Assembly: GCA_030549495.1 (NCBI GenBank)
Contig: JAUIRK010000903.1
Span: 1,984,001-2,048,000, forward strand
Source: Nectonema munidae
Lineage: Eukaryota; Nematomorpha; Nectonematoida; Nectonematidae
DNA length: 64,000 nt
Direction of reading: 5' to 3'
Positions 26,101-38,100 of the stretch are shown here, piece by piece. Every line of letters starts with the position of its first letter. Positions within the stretch are counted from its first letter, which is position 1. Made by a program: the position numbers and the translations under genes. Below the pieces are notes generated by a model. The model was not told the DNA's origin, ran no database searches, and saw only the letters and a list, made by a program, of their open reading frames with translations.

Positions 26101-29100
26101 ATCACAGAAGACGTACCAGTTTTACGCCTCTTTCGCCATTATTATGATATGCCCGGAGATTGCTTTTTATGCTTACTTCAAACATTGATGATCTACCTGT
26201 CTTTTCTATTGACATTTATAGAATTTCTTCAAAAATTTCAGGGTCCCTTAGCCTGTGTGAATTGTGTTAACTTTTTGAAAATCTTATATTTTGCCAGTCG
26301 TTTAGATTTAACGATTGTAAAGAAACAGGACAACTTTAATTTGTCTTATTGTTTTTGGCTCCATTTTCAGAAATTTTTCTTTCAGATCGACAATTATACT
26401 CCGGTACTTTATCTTGCTGAATGAAGCCATTTATATTTATTTTCATATTATATTTTGACTCACATTTCACTTAACGAGACACCATCATCATATTTATAAA
26501 TTTAGGTTAGCGTGAAAATGTCGCATTAACAAGAGTTTAAATTTGAGGTTGCAGTAACTTGTAAATGCAGACAAGCGCTTTTTGAGTAAAACATGCATGT
26601 CAGAAAAAAAAGACGCCCCATAGATAGAAATTTGAAGTTATAGAATCCCGGGAGTTTTTTCTTCTGCAATTTTGTTTAAAACCGCTATATAGTTTTTTTT
26701 TACAATTCAGAAAAAGTTTCTGAAAAAGTCAATATTTTTTTTACATAAAGTCAATAATTTTGTAGTTATTAGGTCAATTTTTGTTCGCCCTAGTTATTAT
26801 CTTTCTTGGAGGGGTGCCACATGGCCGAGAAAGCACCACTTTTGGAAAACCCGGGGCTTTAAATAAAGCATGATGGATGGCTCGGGCCATATATAGCTTG
26901 AAGATGTGGATCTTCTTTCTTCAGTTCTCTAAGAATCGACTTAAAAGACCCTCTTCTTCCCGTGTAGCACAATCAGGTGTTTTGGAGAATTTATGTGATT
27001 TCTGCATTTTTATTGCCAAGCATTACGTTCGTGCCTGGTTCTTCGCACGTTCAGCCATCAGTGCTCCCCGTCATGACATCGCCCTTTTCAACGCTCTGGA
27101 AGAAGAAGACAACGAGATCGTCAGGAAGGCTGGGACGAAGACGCTGGCACGCCATCGGTGGTATCTGTCTGAGATTAACGTTAGAATGGCACTCAAGAAC
27201 TGTCTCTTCAGGAGAAGAAATTGTTCGTCGCAAATATGAAGGCAACTGACGGATCCGAAGAGAATTCTACCCATCCTAGGGCTCTTCCTGATGGAATAAA
27301 AGACAAGACTGTGACCTCCTGTGTAACTAAAAATACCAAGAAATTCTTTGAACTCATGAATATCGACACAAGTTTTTTTGATGAGGATCCGGAAAAATGG
27401 AAGGATAACCCTTCTTATCAAGCTGGATTTATCGACTGGTTGTGACCAACGATGCAGCTGAGCGTGGAGTAGTTCTGGAATTCACAAACAATGGAAGGAC
27501 CAAGGCAGAAGACCAACTTCAGTTTCTTCTTCATGTAGTCGAAGCCCACCGGAAAGAATTCCCAAGTCGGACCAAATCCTGCCCTATGAAAAAGTTGAAA
27601 TGAATTGCGCGACATTATACCATTGGCCGATGCTCTTCAAATTTTTTATATTTTATTTTTTATTAAAAAAGAACAAAATAAAAGGTTGCTTACAATTTTT
27701 AGTTGAATTAAAATTTTTCCCTTATAATTGTGAAACACCCTAATGTGTACTTAATTTAAATATTTGCTTCAAAGCATCGTATATGAGATAGGGTGTTGAT
27801 GAGTATTTACGATATTTTGTGTTTTAGAAGTGTAGAAACTTACGATATAGGTTTTGGGCGACTAGGCCACTCAATATCAAGGTCAAGTGAGTAAGGATTG
27901 AGATTGAAGTTCAAGTTGTTGAGTGCATACAAATTCTGGATTAATGGGTGGAAAAAGGCAGGGTGCAGAAGTGGAGAGGTTGTGACGTCGTACCAAGCAA
28001 AAGTGACACTTCGTTTGTTGATCACGCAATACTGAACGGCTTCCCCGAGACGCGCGTGTGAAAGAAGGAATCGCAGAAGAGCGCGACCCTTTCCAACATG
28101 TGACACACTCTAAATATCAAAAATAATTATACCATACGTGCTTTGTTATTTTAGTCTTCAAAAAGAAGTCTGTGTAGTCAGAGCGAAATTTTAATATTTT
28201 TATAACATATTTTATAAGAAATTTGTTTTGTGTTAATTTTTAAAAAAATATATTTTTTCAATTTAGATTCATAAAAAATGAAAATAATATATAAAAACCT
28301 AAATTTGCACCATTCAAAATTATTAGGAGGGCTACACTTTCCCCTGCCCTAGATGTGCGGCCTGCCTGACTCCAAACGTATATATCTAGAAAGGATATTT
28401 AGTTGAGAAAGAAGAAATACTTTACTTAAATATATCATAAATTCATAAAATAAAATGCAGTTGAAATCAAAGTCGGTAAACTGATTTTTCTAAAGATTTT
28501 TTTAATTTTATTGAATTTTTATTATCACTGTCCCCGCGTTTGGAAATTCGAATACCTTAAGAGACATAATTGTATGTTTAATTAAAAGTTATTTGGCAAT
28601 TTAAATTGCTTAAAAACACAATAGCGTATTCAATTTAGACCTCGCAAGATGAGAGTTCTCAGTGTAGCACTAAAGACGAGTTATTGGTAAAAAAACTCCA
28701 TATATATTATTCTAACTTAAAAAAAAACTTTAAACTTATAAAAAATATTTTATAAGGAATATTTTGAGTTATCAAATTTCTGGTTAACTTGTTATAACAA
28801 TCATTTTATTAGTTTTTTTCTGCAAAAAAAAGTATTATTTGGCTTATATAAAATAATTTTGATATCTTTCATCGATTTTTTTGATTGCGCATTTTCATCA
28901 TTTGTCTCATATGTGGAGTAAATGTGAAGAAAAAAAGATGAAGCTCCATGTGGAATAAAAGATGTAAATAATCATGGTAAGGAAACAATATTGAATTTAT
29001 ATAAAAATAATTCTATGGTACTGATAAAGAATAAGCGCAATTATCTGTTTTTGTATGTGTAATCCTATATCGATTCTTTGGTATGGGCATGTTCACCATC

Positions 29101-32100
29101 GTCTCATATGTGGAGTAAATGTCAAGAAAATAACTTGTGCCATGCGTGGAGTTTGCATAAAAGATGTAAATAATAATCATTGTTAGGAAACAATATCGCT
29201 TTATTATGTGATCTTTTTATTCTCATCATCCATTCATTCAACTCTTCCTTTGTTTTCATTTTTCTAACCATCAATAAACACTTTTCAAGCTCTTCATATT
29301 ATGAAAGCTAATCTAATCTTTCTAACTAAATTTTCATTTCTGATTCACTTGTAGCTCCAGATGAAACGGAATACCTTTGGACACCTAGAAGAATGATCAA
29401 GGTCGACCTGGAAGGCGAAATATTAGAGATAATATCATACACCCTACAGATCCTAAAAATGGTGCTGAAGCTTTGAGGACATCAATTCAAATTTTTCAGC
29501 GGTTTTTTACTATTTTTCAGCTGTTTTTTACTAAAGAAATTATTCAACGCATTTTTGAATATACTTTTGCTAACTTGAATGATAAGTATATGTAAGTTTT
29601 TTATGTTTATCCTCTAGTATACTAACTATGATTTTTATAGAAGTTCTACCCCAAAATAGCATAACTTAAAGTACTGTTATGAACGATTTTAAATAAGCGA
29701 TCTTCTTGCTTACTTGGGATGTATAGCTTTTATGGGACAAGTAAGAAATGAGCGTATTGATTTTAAGTATTTTCAGATGAATTTGGAAAACCTTTTTTAA
29801 TCGCTTCAATGACAAAAGATATGTTTGATTTGATAAAGATTTTTATTTGTTTTGATAAGAGAAGACAGAAATGTAAACGATAAAATTTCTCCTATTCGAC
29901 TTCTACATGGACATTTTAGTAACATTTTTTTCAAATATTACGTACCCGGGGCATATATTACAATAGATGAACAGCTTGCAGAGGTAAATGCCCATTTAAA
30001 ATTTATGATGCATCAAAACCGGGCCGTTATGGAGTCAAAATATATCATTGTAAAGATGCATCTTCTTTATATATATTGAAGCCTGAAATTTATTTTACAG
30101 GACTAAGAAGAACTAGATATTTTAGTGGCAATAGCATAGTCAAAAGGATGGTAACTGAAATTGATGTTCTATCTGTTACTGGTGTAATTGTAGATAGATT
30201 TTTCATGTCCCATGATCTTTGTGTTTGGGCTACCACAAAAAATAACTTTAGGACAACAAAATAATATTGTTTGTTACAATATTGCAATTGAACAGGAGTC
30301 ACAAACAAATCCATGGAACGGCAATGGGTAATTCTCTAAGTGGCATCATTGCAAACTTAGTACTAGAAAAACTTGAGGATGCTTTACGCGTTAACTCAAA
30401 ATTTCCTAATTTTTACACTCGTTTTGTTGACGACATATTCGCTATCATGAGCAAAGATGACAATGACCCATTTTTGGAAAAACTTAATAATTGGAACCCT
30501 CACTTGAAATTCACCCATGAAGCAGAAGTTGACAGGTCAATTCCTTTTTTAGATTGCCTAATTACACGTTTAGATTCCCAGCTCAAATTCAAAGTCTATT
30601 TCAAACCTACACACACTCATCGATATCTGGATTTTTGTCTAACCACCCTTACAATCATAAGATCTCAGTTGCATCAACTCTATTCCGTCGTGCCTTAGAA
30701 TACCCATCTACAGAAGAAGATAAAATAGAAGAAATAGAAAAAACAAAAACTATACTCGAAGCCAACGACTTTCCTACAGATACCATTGAACAATGTTTGA
30801 CAAAATGTAGGAACGACAAAAAACTACAATCTCAAACTATTGGAGAAGGGTATGTCAAAGATTTTTTCAACCTCTTAGAAGACAACTCAAAATACATTCT
30901 AATCCCCAATGACAACAAAGTGCAATTCAACTCGCTCAAGTCAATTCTGAAAAAACACAACATTAAAACTATAGCAAAGCCAAAAAATCAATTACACTCC
31001 CACTTTCCTCATAATTTCTTTGAAAAAAAGCTTGATCTAAACAAAACGAATGTCATATACAAAATCAACTGTGACTCCTGTCCAGCTACATACATTGGAC
31101 AAACAACAAGACCACTCAAAGCAAGACTTAAAGAAGACGAAAACTTTATACAACACCAAAAATTTCCTACTTCTTCATCCGAAATAATAGACCACATGCA
31201 ACAAAATGAAAATCACAAGTTCATCACAAATGATTACATTATCCTATATCAAACAAATTCCAAACACCTTTCCTTCATGGAATCTTGGTTCTCTCATAAG
31301 CATCATAATTCAATCAACAAAAGACTTCCAATCCCACCTATTTATCGTAATCTTTTATAATAATCCTAACCATTTTTGCATAACAACATCAATGTGCTCT
31401 CATAAGCATAAAACACTAATATTATATCTTTTCCTTACAAATAATGCATGAACACCTTTTTACAGCCTGTATTGTCTTTGTAACTAATTGTTAGCATACA
31501 CACAATACACATTCTCACAACGCAAACCAAAAAACCCATAGGCTATATGCTTTGGAACTCTACTACACTTACAAACCACCTAGACATTCATTCTCTCTCT
31601 CTCTCACACAAAAGTCATACCCACGCGTTTTTAATGTTCTTGATAAAGATCTTTTGTAAGATCGAAATATATCGAATTTTTGAAAAATTCTTTGTTCCAA
31701 TAAATTTCTTATAAAAATTTGTCCTCTTTTACAAGTTAAAACTTCAATGGAACAGTCTGTGCCGAATTTAATACAACAAAATAAGCCAGAAACAAGTGTT
31801 CTCTATAATAGATAAACACTCTAGATTCTAGAAGGTGGCGCTATGGCTCTATTTGCAAACTACCCACATATGAGTATTTTGAACAGCTGGATCATTGCTT
31901 GCTAAAATGATTCAACTTTGTTTCCTAGTATCAAAAAAGTGAAAGAAAACATTTTATCATGTATCTTTGTCTAAACTCGGATGAAGAATTCAAGGATATT
32001 TTCTGATATGAATCCCAATCAACCTTCTAGTTGCCACGCTTTGATGTTACAAGAAGTTTCAGGTACAGAAGTAGTTTCAGATGAAGAATATAATCTAAAG

Positions 32101-35100
32101 CTTCAGAATTCGGAATGCATCCTCGAGCCCATATCTATAGATGGGTCAGAGGAGGAGCCCATATATGGACAGGCACCTCGGCACTCGCAAAAGCAATCTC
32201 CTATTCTCAACGAACGCCTGAAGATCTATTGTCCATTGTTCTCTCCTATATTTTCATTCTCACAATAAAGGCAGTCACACCTCCCCGTTATCAATGCATC
32301 ATTAAAAATTATCCTGATCGACTCACAAGTCGACAACCACAACAATTTACATATCAATCTTACAATGTTCTTCATTACGCTTTACGGTCGTTCAAGATTA
32401 AACTCGGTTTTGAGTCTCCTGCCTCCAAACGTTTTTCAACAATTCTAGCGACATTAACAAAAAAGCCTGGCTTGTATAATCTCAGCTCTTTCTACATGGA
32501 AATTGCATCAGAACAAAAATTCCTTGACCTCTGTGCTTCTCACATTGACCCCAAGGCTGTGCTTGATGGGCTCTCAAAGAGGCTACTGCATTCCGCAATG
32601 CACTTCAAACCACAAAGAAGAAATATCCTCACAATTTCGATTACCTAAGAATTGAAAACTCTAATGCCTTGACTGCACTACACTCCTCCAGATTCCCCAC
32701 TTTATATTACGCTGCGATTCAACACGCCAAATTTCAGCGTCTCAATGCTGATTTCATCTATAGAGACGAGAGAGTAATCCCTCATTTAAAGATGCGGGTA
32801 ACCAACCAATTTACTAAAGATGGATATACCGAAAGAAGAGATATCAGTGCCTCGAAGCCAACAGTATGAACTTGATCAATAGGGAATAAGCGAAAGCTAT
32901 GTCCAAAAATAGCTGAATTTGATATTGGATCTTCAGTGAGAAACACAATGACAGATCAAGCTTTCGAGCTCTTCAAAGACATGCTTAAAAAAGGATCCCA
33001 ATAGATATCTTATAGTCTCAAATCCATTAATCCTAACAATCTCATTTCTTACATATTTTTGTGCAATTTCAATATACTCGCTCCTTAACATAATACTTGT
33101 CTATGATATTAACCAATATTTACCCATTTTCCTCTCTAACAGTTGCATACCCTATGTGTATGCTGATGATGTAACCTTACTTTTTAAGTCTTCCAATTCT
33201 AAATTTGATTATAATGTTGTTAATCAGTCTCTCGATAATGTTTCTCTCTGGTCAAAAATGAACATGTTGAGCATAAATAATGATAAATCCAACTTTATAA
33301 TCTTTTCTTCAACTTGCGTTAGAAACGATATGGCATTAAAAATTGGCGAGCATACTTTGATAAGATTGTCTGAAATCAAATTCTTGGGAGTAATTCTAAC
33401 TGAAAAACTTTCTTGGAATCTACACATTAGAGCGGTTATCACAAAATTATCACGATATTGTGGAGTCTTCAACAAAATAGGGCAACTTATTTTTCCTGAA
33501 GTACTTAAAATACTTTATTATGCATATATATTTCCTCATATTAAATATGCAAACTTATTATGGGGCAGTTCTAACCATACACTGTTGCATAAAATCAATT
33601 CTCTTCAAAAAAAGTTTTTTCTAATGTCAACAAAAGGCTTATCACAGAGGTAAAGTACTTAAGTGTTCATCAAATTAATCAGCTTTCTTATGCAATGTTT
33701 TTTTACAACTCAGTTTATCTAATTGACAATATTTTCCCCGATAATTTTGTCAAAAAAATACTTTACATCCCTATAACACTAGAACAAAAGATAATTATCA
33801 TATATTTTTATCCAGACATAATAGTTTTTTATCTAAATTAAAATATAAATGCACAATTTTCATTAATAAGTATGTTTCTTTATTAGATATGAGCAGTTCA
33901 CTTAAATTTAAGAAATCAGTTTTATCTCTGTTACATGCTTTATAATTCTCTTTTTTAGTATATTTTTATCCCTTACTTTCTATATCTAATGTTTTGGATG
34001 AAATATATATATATATACACGTAAATACCGATATCTCGAACAAGGGATATCTTGAATACGATGCTTATGTCGATGTGCATCGCTGGTCACGATCGTGCTC
34101 TCTATATAAAGTATATAAAACAACTCTTGATATCTCGAATACGGTAATCTCGAACACTCCGTTTATGTCGAAGTATATTCAAAGTACTGAGAACTAAATT
34201 ACCCTCGGTTATCTCGAAATATTATAATATTTTACGCTCTGTTCAATAAAATTGCTTTATTTTTGTTTCATTTATTTTATGTTGATGCCATAATATTCAA
34301 TGTTTCATTATATTCACTATGCAAAATGATGGATACAGTATTGTAGCATTTTAATAAATCAATAAGTAGGCATTGTATGTACCATTCAAGACATACAGTA
34401 AATTAGTCGTATTGAGATTTGTAATACACACTGCTTCTATCATACCACATGTGTGAATCAGAATAAATATCTCTAAAAGAAATATAAAATGTACTTAACA
34501 CGTACGATAAATCATTAATCAAAATTGTCTATACTTTCTTGCTATAAATCTTTCATTTTTCATCTACTTGCGTATTATCTGTATATCTTAATTTGGAGTC
34601 TTTATCATCTTTAACTCATTTGTTCTGTAAGTCAATTTACTATTATTTTCTTATATTAACACTTTTTTCGTCATAAACTTATTTAATTCCTTCTAAATAA
34701 TCATTAAAATAAATATTTTGACAATTATCGTTGTTAATTTCAATGAAAAATATATTATAATGTCTTTTTATTAGAACGCTAATAATCTTTACATGAAAAA
34801 TAAAAGTACTTAATCATGTAATTTTATCAAAAAACTCTCCTGTTTAAAAATATTTTTTGATTAGTAGTAGAGATGTAACGGTTGTGAATTTTTTCTAATC
34901 CGCAGATACGGACGCGGATATTAGATTTGACATCCGAGAGGATGCGGATGCGAATTAAAAAAAATTTTTATGCGGATGATACACTTTCAAATATAACAGG
35001 TCTTCAAACTTTTACACTATTTAATTTCATTTCTTGTCCTATTTTTTTAATTCAACAATATATAAAAGTGTATAGCTTTTATATGCGGATATCCGATACA

Positions 35101-38100
35101 TCACAGCGGGCGGCGGGGGGCCAGGGTCCGCCCCGGGGGAATTTTGGGGCCTTTTGTCCTAAGGTCTTTGTTAAAATATTCCTTTAATTTTTAGTTTAAA
35201 TCCTTAGAACATGGATGATGTATTCTCCTTCAAAGGGAGCTCTGTTTTGCTTTTGTTGCAGACTCTTCTCATTTGGAAACTCAAAATTCGATTCAAGTGA
35301 AGGTTTTAAAAATTGGTGGAAGTTGAATCCAAAGATACATGAACATGAAGCCAGCTTCGTGCATGCTCAGGCCTTGATTCAATGGAAAGAATTGGAGATA
35401 CGTCTTGCAAAGGCGTCTAGTTGATAGTGCAGAACAAGAGGTGGCGAGAAAAAAGTGATGAAGTGGCCAAATCCTGACGAGATACCTTAACATAATTCAG
35501 TTTCTTGCTAAACAAAATTTGCCTTTACGTGGCCATCGAGAAGATTTTGACTGGTCTGCTGCTGAAAATAAAGGGAATTTTTTAGAACTTGTTCATTTGA
35601 TGTCAAAGTTCGATCCAGTACTATGTGAACATTTGACGAGAGTAAAACTTGGGAAAAAGTTGGAAATATCCTACCTTTCACCAACAATTCAGAATGAATT
35701 TGTTGCAATCTTGGGAAATCAAGTCAGAAAAAAAAATCATTGAGCAGGTGAAGAAGAGTAAATACTTCTGCATTATTTTTGACAGTACTCCCGATGTTTC
35801 TCACAAGGATCAAATGAGTCAGGTTAGTTTAAATGGAGAAGTTAAAGTAGAAGAATCTTTCTTCGTTTATTGGCTAAGAAAATTGAAATTACAGAGACAT
35901 TTTGGTAAGTTAGAGAAGAAAAGATGTCATTTATATGTTTTGTCTGTCTGTGTTCAGTTAGTCAACAAAGGTATTTTACCTGCCATCACTTAATTTGAGT
36001 GTTTTATTTTGATTCTGTTACTTTTTTGGAATTAGATCGTTTGTTCTCATTTTTTGGCGTCAAATCATCGATGGGTATTTTGTGGCAGAACTGTGAAACT
36101 ATCAAATGTGTTGTCGAAAGAGTGGAGTAGTAGTCAGATGTTAACGTTCTACGAAAAATTATCGCAAATTATTCGAGCTCTAAAAACTACGAAGATAGAA
36201 AACAATTATAGTAGTGAATTGATTCTTCATTAATTATCTTTTCCTTTTTTTTTTTGCCCTTTGGAAAATTGTTCTTCTGAATTATGGTGCTCAAAAGTAC
36301 CTCCAAAAAAGGAGGTTTAGAGAAATTCGCTAAATCTCTGCCTTAAAATGCTCTTCTTCAAAATAGGGAAATGTGGAAGAATATACTCTAAAAAATTGTT
36401 CTGAAATGGGAATAAATAGAAGTAGAATTCGTAAAAAGAAATTTGGTGTGAAGGTCTAGGTGAATTCAATATAGTGGTTAAGAAGAGAAATGTTTTCTGT
36501 GTAGAGTTATTGAAGAAATATCCTTTAGGTTTAGAAAGTTTGTCTCTCAAAAGTATGATTTTAATAATTTTTAAATGTGAATATATCTGAGTTAGGATTT
36601 GATGAAGATATAAGAAGGAAGAGTTTTGTTGAGAGAAAAAGATTAGATTTTGTGGTGTGAATGAAAAGTAGGTTGTGTTTGAAATTCTTCAGTTTATTCA
36701 AAGACAATCTCTGGAATCGTTAGAATATAGTATACTATTAGTGTGTTTCTAACTCGTGCAATTAGTGTTGAAGATAGAAAGATCATTTTCAAAATTAAAG
36801 TTATAAAGAACACCTTAGAGCATCTATGAGCAAACTGACCTAGGATACTCTCCATTGAGGTGAATATGAAGAAATAGATTTTGAGGTGTGAAAAGATTTT
36901 GTGAGAGAAAAGAAAATTAAATTATGAAGTTATTGACTTTGTTTCTCCTAATTTTTTGCATTTAAATGAATAAATTTATGTTCCATATTTTTATATTTTG
37001 TTTCTTATTTCATTTTTGAGGATTGAAATTTCTTTTAGCTATGAGATGTATAGAAACGCAGTTTATTTTGTAATTACATCTCATTTTTTACTTTTATTGT
37101 TAGTTAAAATTGTTAACAAGATGAGCTCTCTCAATGACTCCTTTAAAATTATTTCTGACCCCAGGTTATTTAAGACCCTAACTAAATCAAGTCTTGCCTG
37201 AGTTAGGTAGGACTTGAATTTTTGGAGGCTTTTAAACTAAATCAAAAGGGCGGCAGATTTTACAACCGCCCCGGGCGGCAAAAGTGTTAGCTACGCCTCT
37301 GATCACTATTAAGTAGAGCCTTTTCGTATTTTTTTCTTTTCAATATCAACAAAATTTCAAGCTATTGCTGACGTAGAAAAAGGAAGAGACAGCAAAGCAG
37401 CCATCGCTAAAAAATACAGCATTCCACCAAACACTATCAACATGGATCAAGAATGGAAAAAAGATCAAGGAAGCGTATGAGCAAAGCACTTTTGGACCGC
37501 AGAGGAAGAAGATGAGAACTGCAACATACAAAGATACAGAACAAACAGTACTTCAATGGTTTAAGGGAGCCAGAGAACGAAACATTCCTGTATCCGGGCC
37601 ACTTCTTATTGCTAAAGCCCATGAGTTCGCTTCTCAGCTAGGCGATGAGTTTAAATGCACAGGTGGATGGCTTGAACGCTTCAAAGATCGTCATAATATT
37701 ACATTTAAACGGGTATCTGGGGAATCTAAAGGTGTAAATGAGCTTAGTGATGCAATGAAAGCCTGGCCTTCTACTCTGCACACAATTTTGACTGAATACA
37801 GTCCCAGTGATATCTTTAATGCAGATGAAACTGGACTGTTTTTTCGATTACTACCAAACAAAACTCTAGAGTTTAAAAGTATAGATTGTCATGGTGGAAA
37901 AAATAGTAAAGAGCGGTTAACTCTCATGGTTTGCTCTAATATGTCAGGCTCAGAAAAGCTGCCTCTTCTCGTAATAGGAAAGTCTAAAAATCCACGATGT
38001 TTCAAGAATATCAAAACACTGCCAACCTCTTACGAAGCTAATAAAAAATCGTGGATTACATCAGAGATTTTCACAACATGGCTAAAAAAGCTTGACAAGC

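Larger units (their letters stand above)
22704..27603 (+). pseudogene. RNase H-like transposase of the unnamed 8-bp-duplication family, interrupted and frameshifted
   Basis: From ATG 22704: a novel N-terminal region (MSELRSKNTLWLVDGLATNE), a lysine-rich segment FDIANQDAMQMMINKKDRDF with a charged coiled coil, then catalytic-type motifs: LTLHWDGKLM (D at 23587), LCFDKTATNTGRKGG (hAT-like FDTTxxNTG), ACRHHVLELLLKAVF, then after the insertion FLGGVPHGRESTTFGKPGAL, WMARAIYSLKMWIF, TKNTKKFFELMNID and VTNDAAERGVVLEF. I remember this motif set from many uncharacterised invertebrate proteins but not an established superfamily name. Frame changes lie near 23030, 23515, 23850 and 24065, with stops around 23697 and 26872, so it is dead. 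The D, D, CxxH and E pattern and the 8-bp duplication place it near hAT. Confidence 0.82.
22076..27742 (+). mobile_element. DNA transposon of an unnamed hAT-like family, with exact 8-bp target duplication
   Basis: The two ends are inverted, TAGGGTGTTTCA in both, and are flanked by the identical 8-mer ATGTGTAC (22068-22075 and 27743-27750). The element is 5667 bp because a second hAT (24115-26792) has inserted in its transposase; without it and one duplication copy it is about 2.98 kb. It fills nearly all of a 6.5-kb intron of the RUN-FYVE gene, on the opposite strand. Confidence 0.93.

Noticed and set aside
25993-26424. 143-codon open frame after the inner hAT transposase
   Set aside because: No family resemblance and an AT-rich, hydrophobic translation; not called as a gene.
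35096-37309. 8-bp target duplication around the ZMYM1-like hAT
   Set aside because: The flanks ATACATCA and ATCACTAT do not match; the left border is ambiguous because it touches a MITE.
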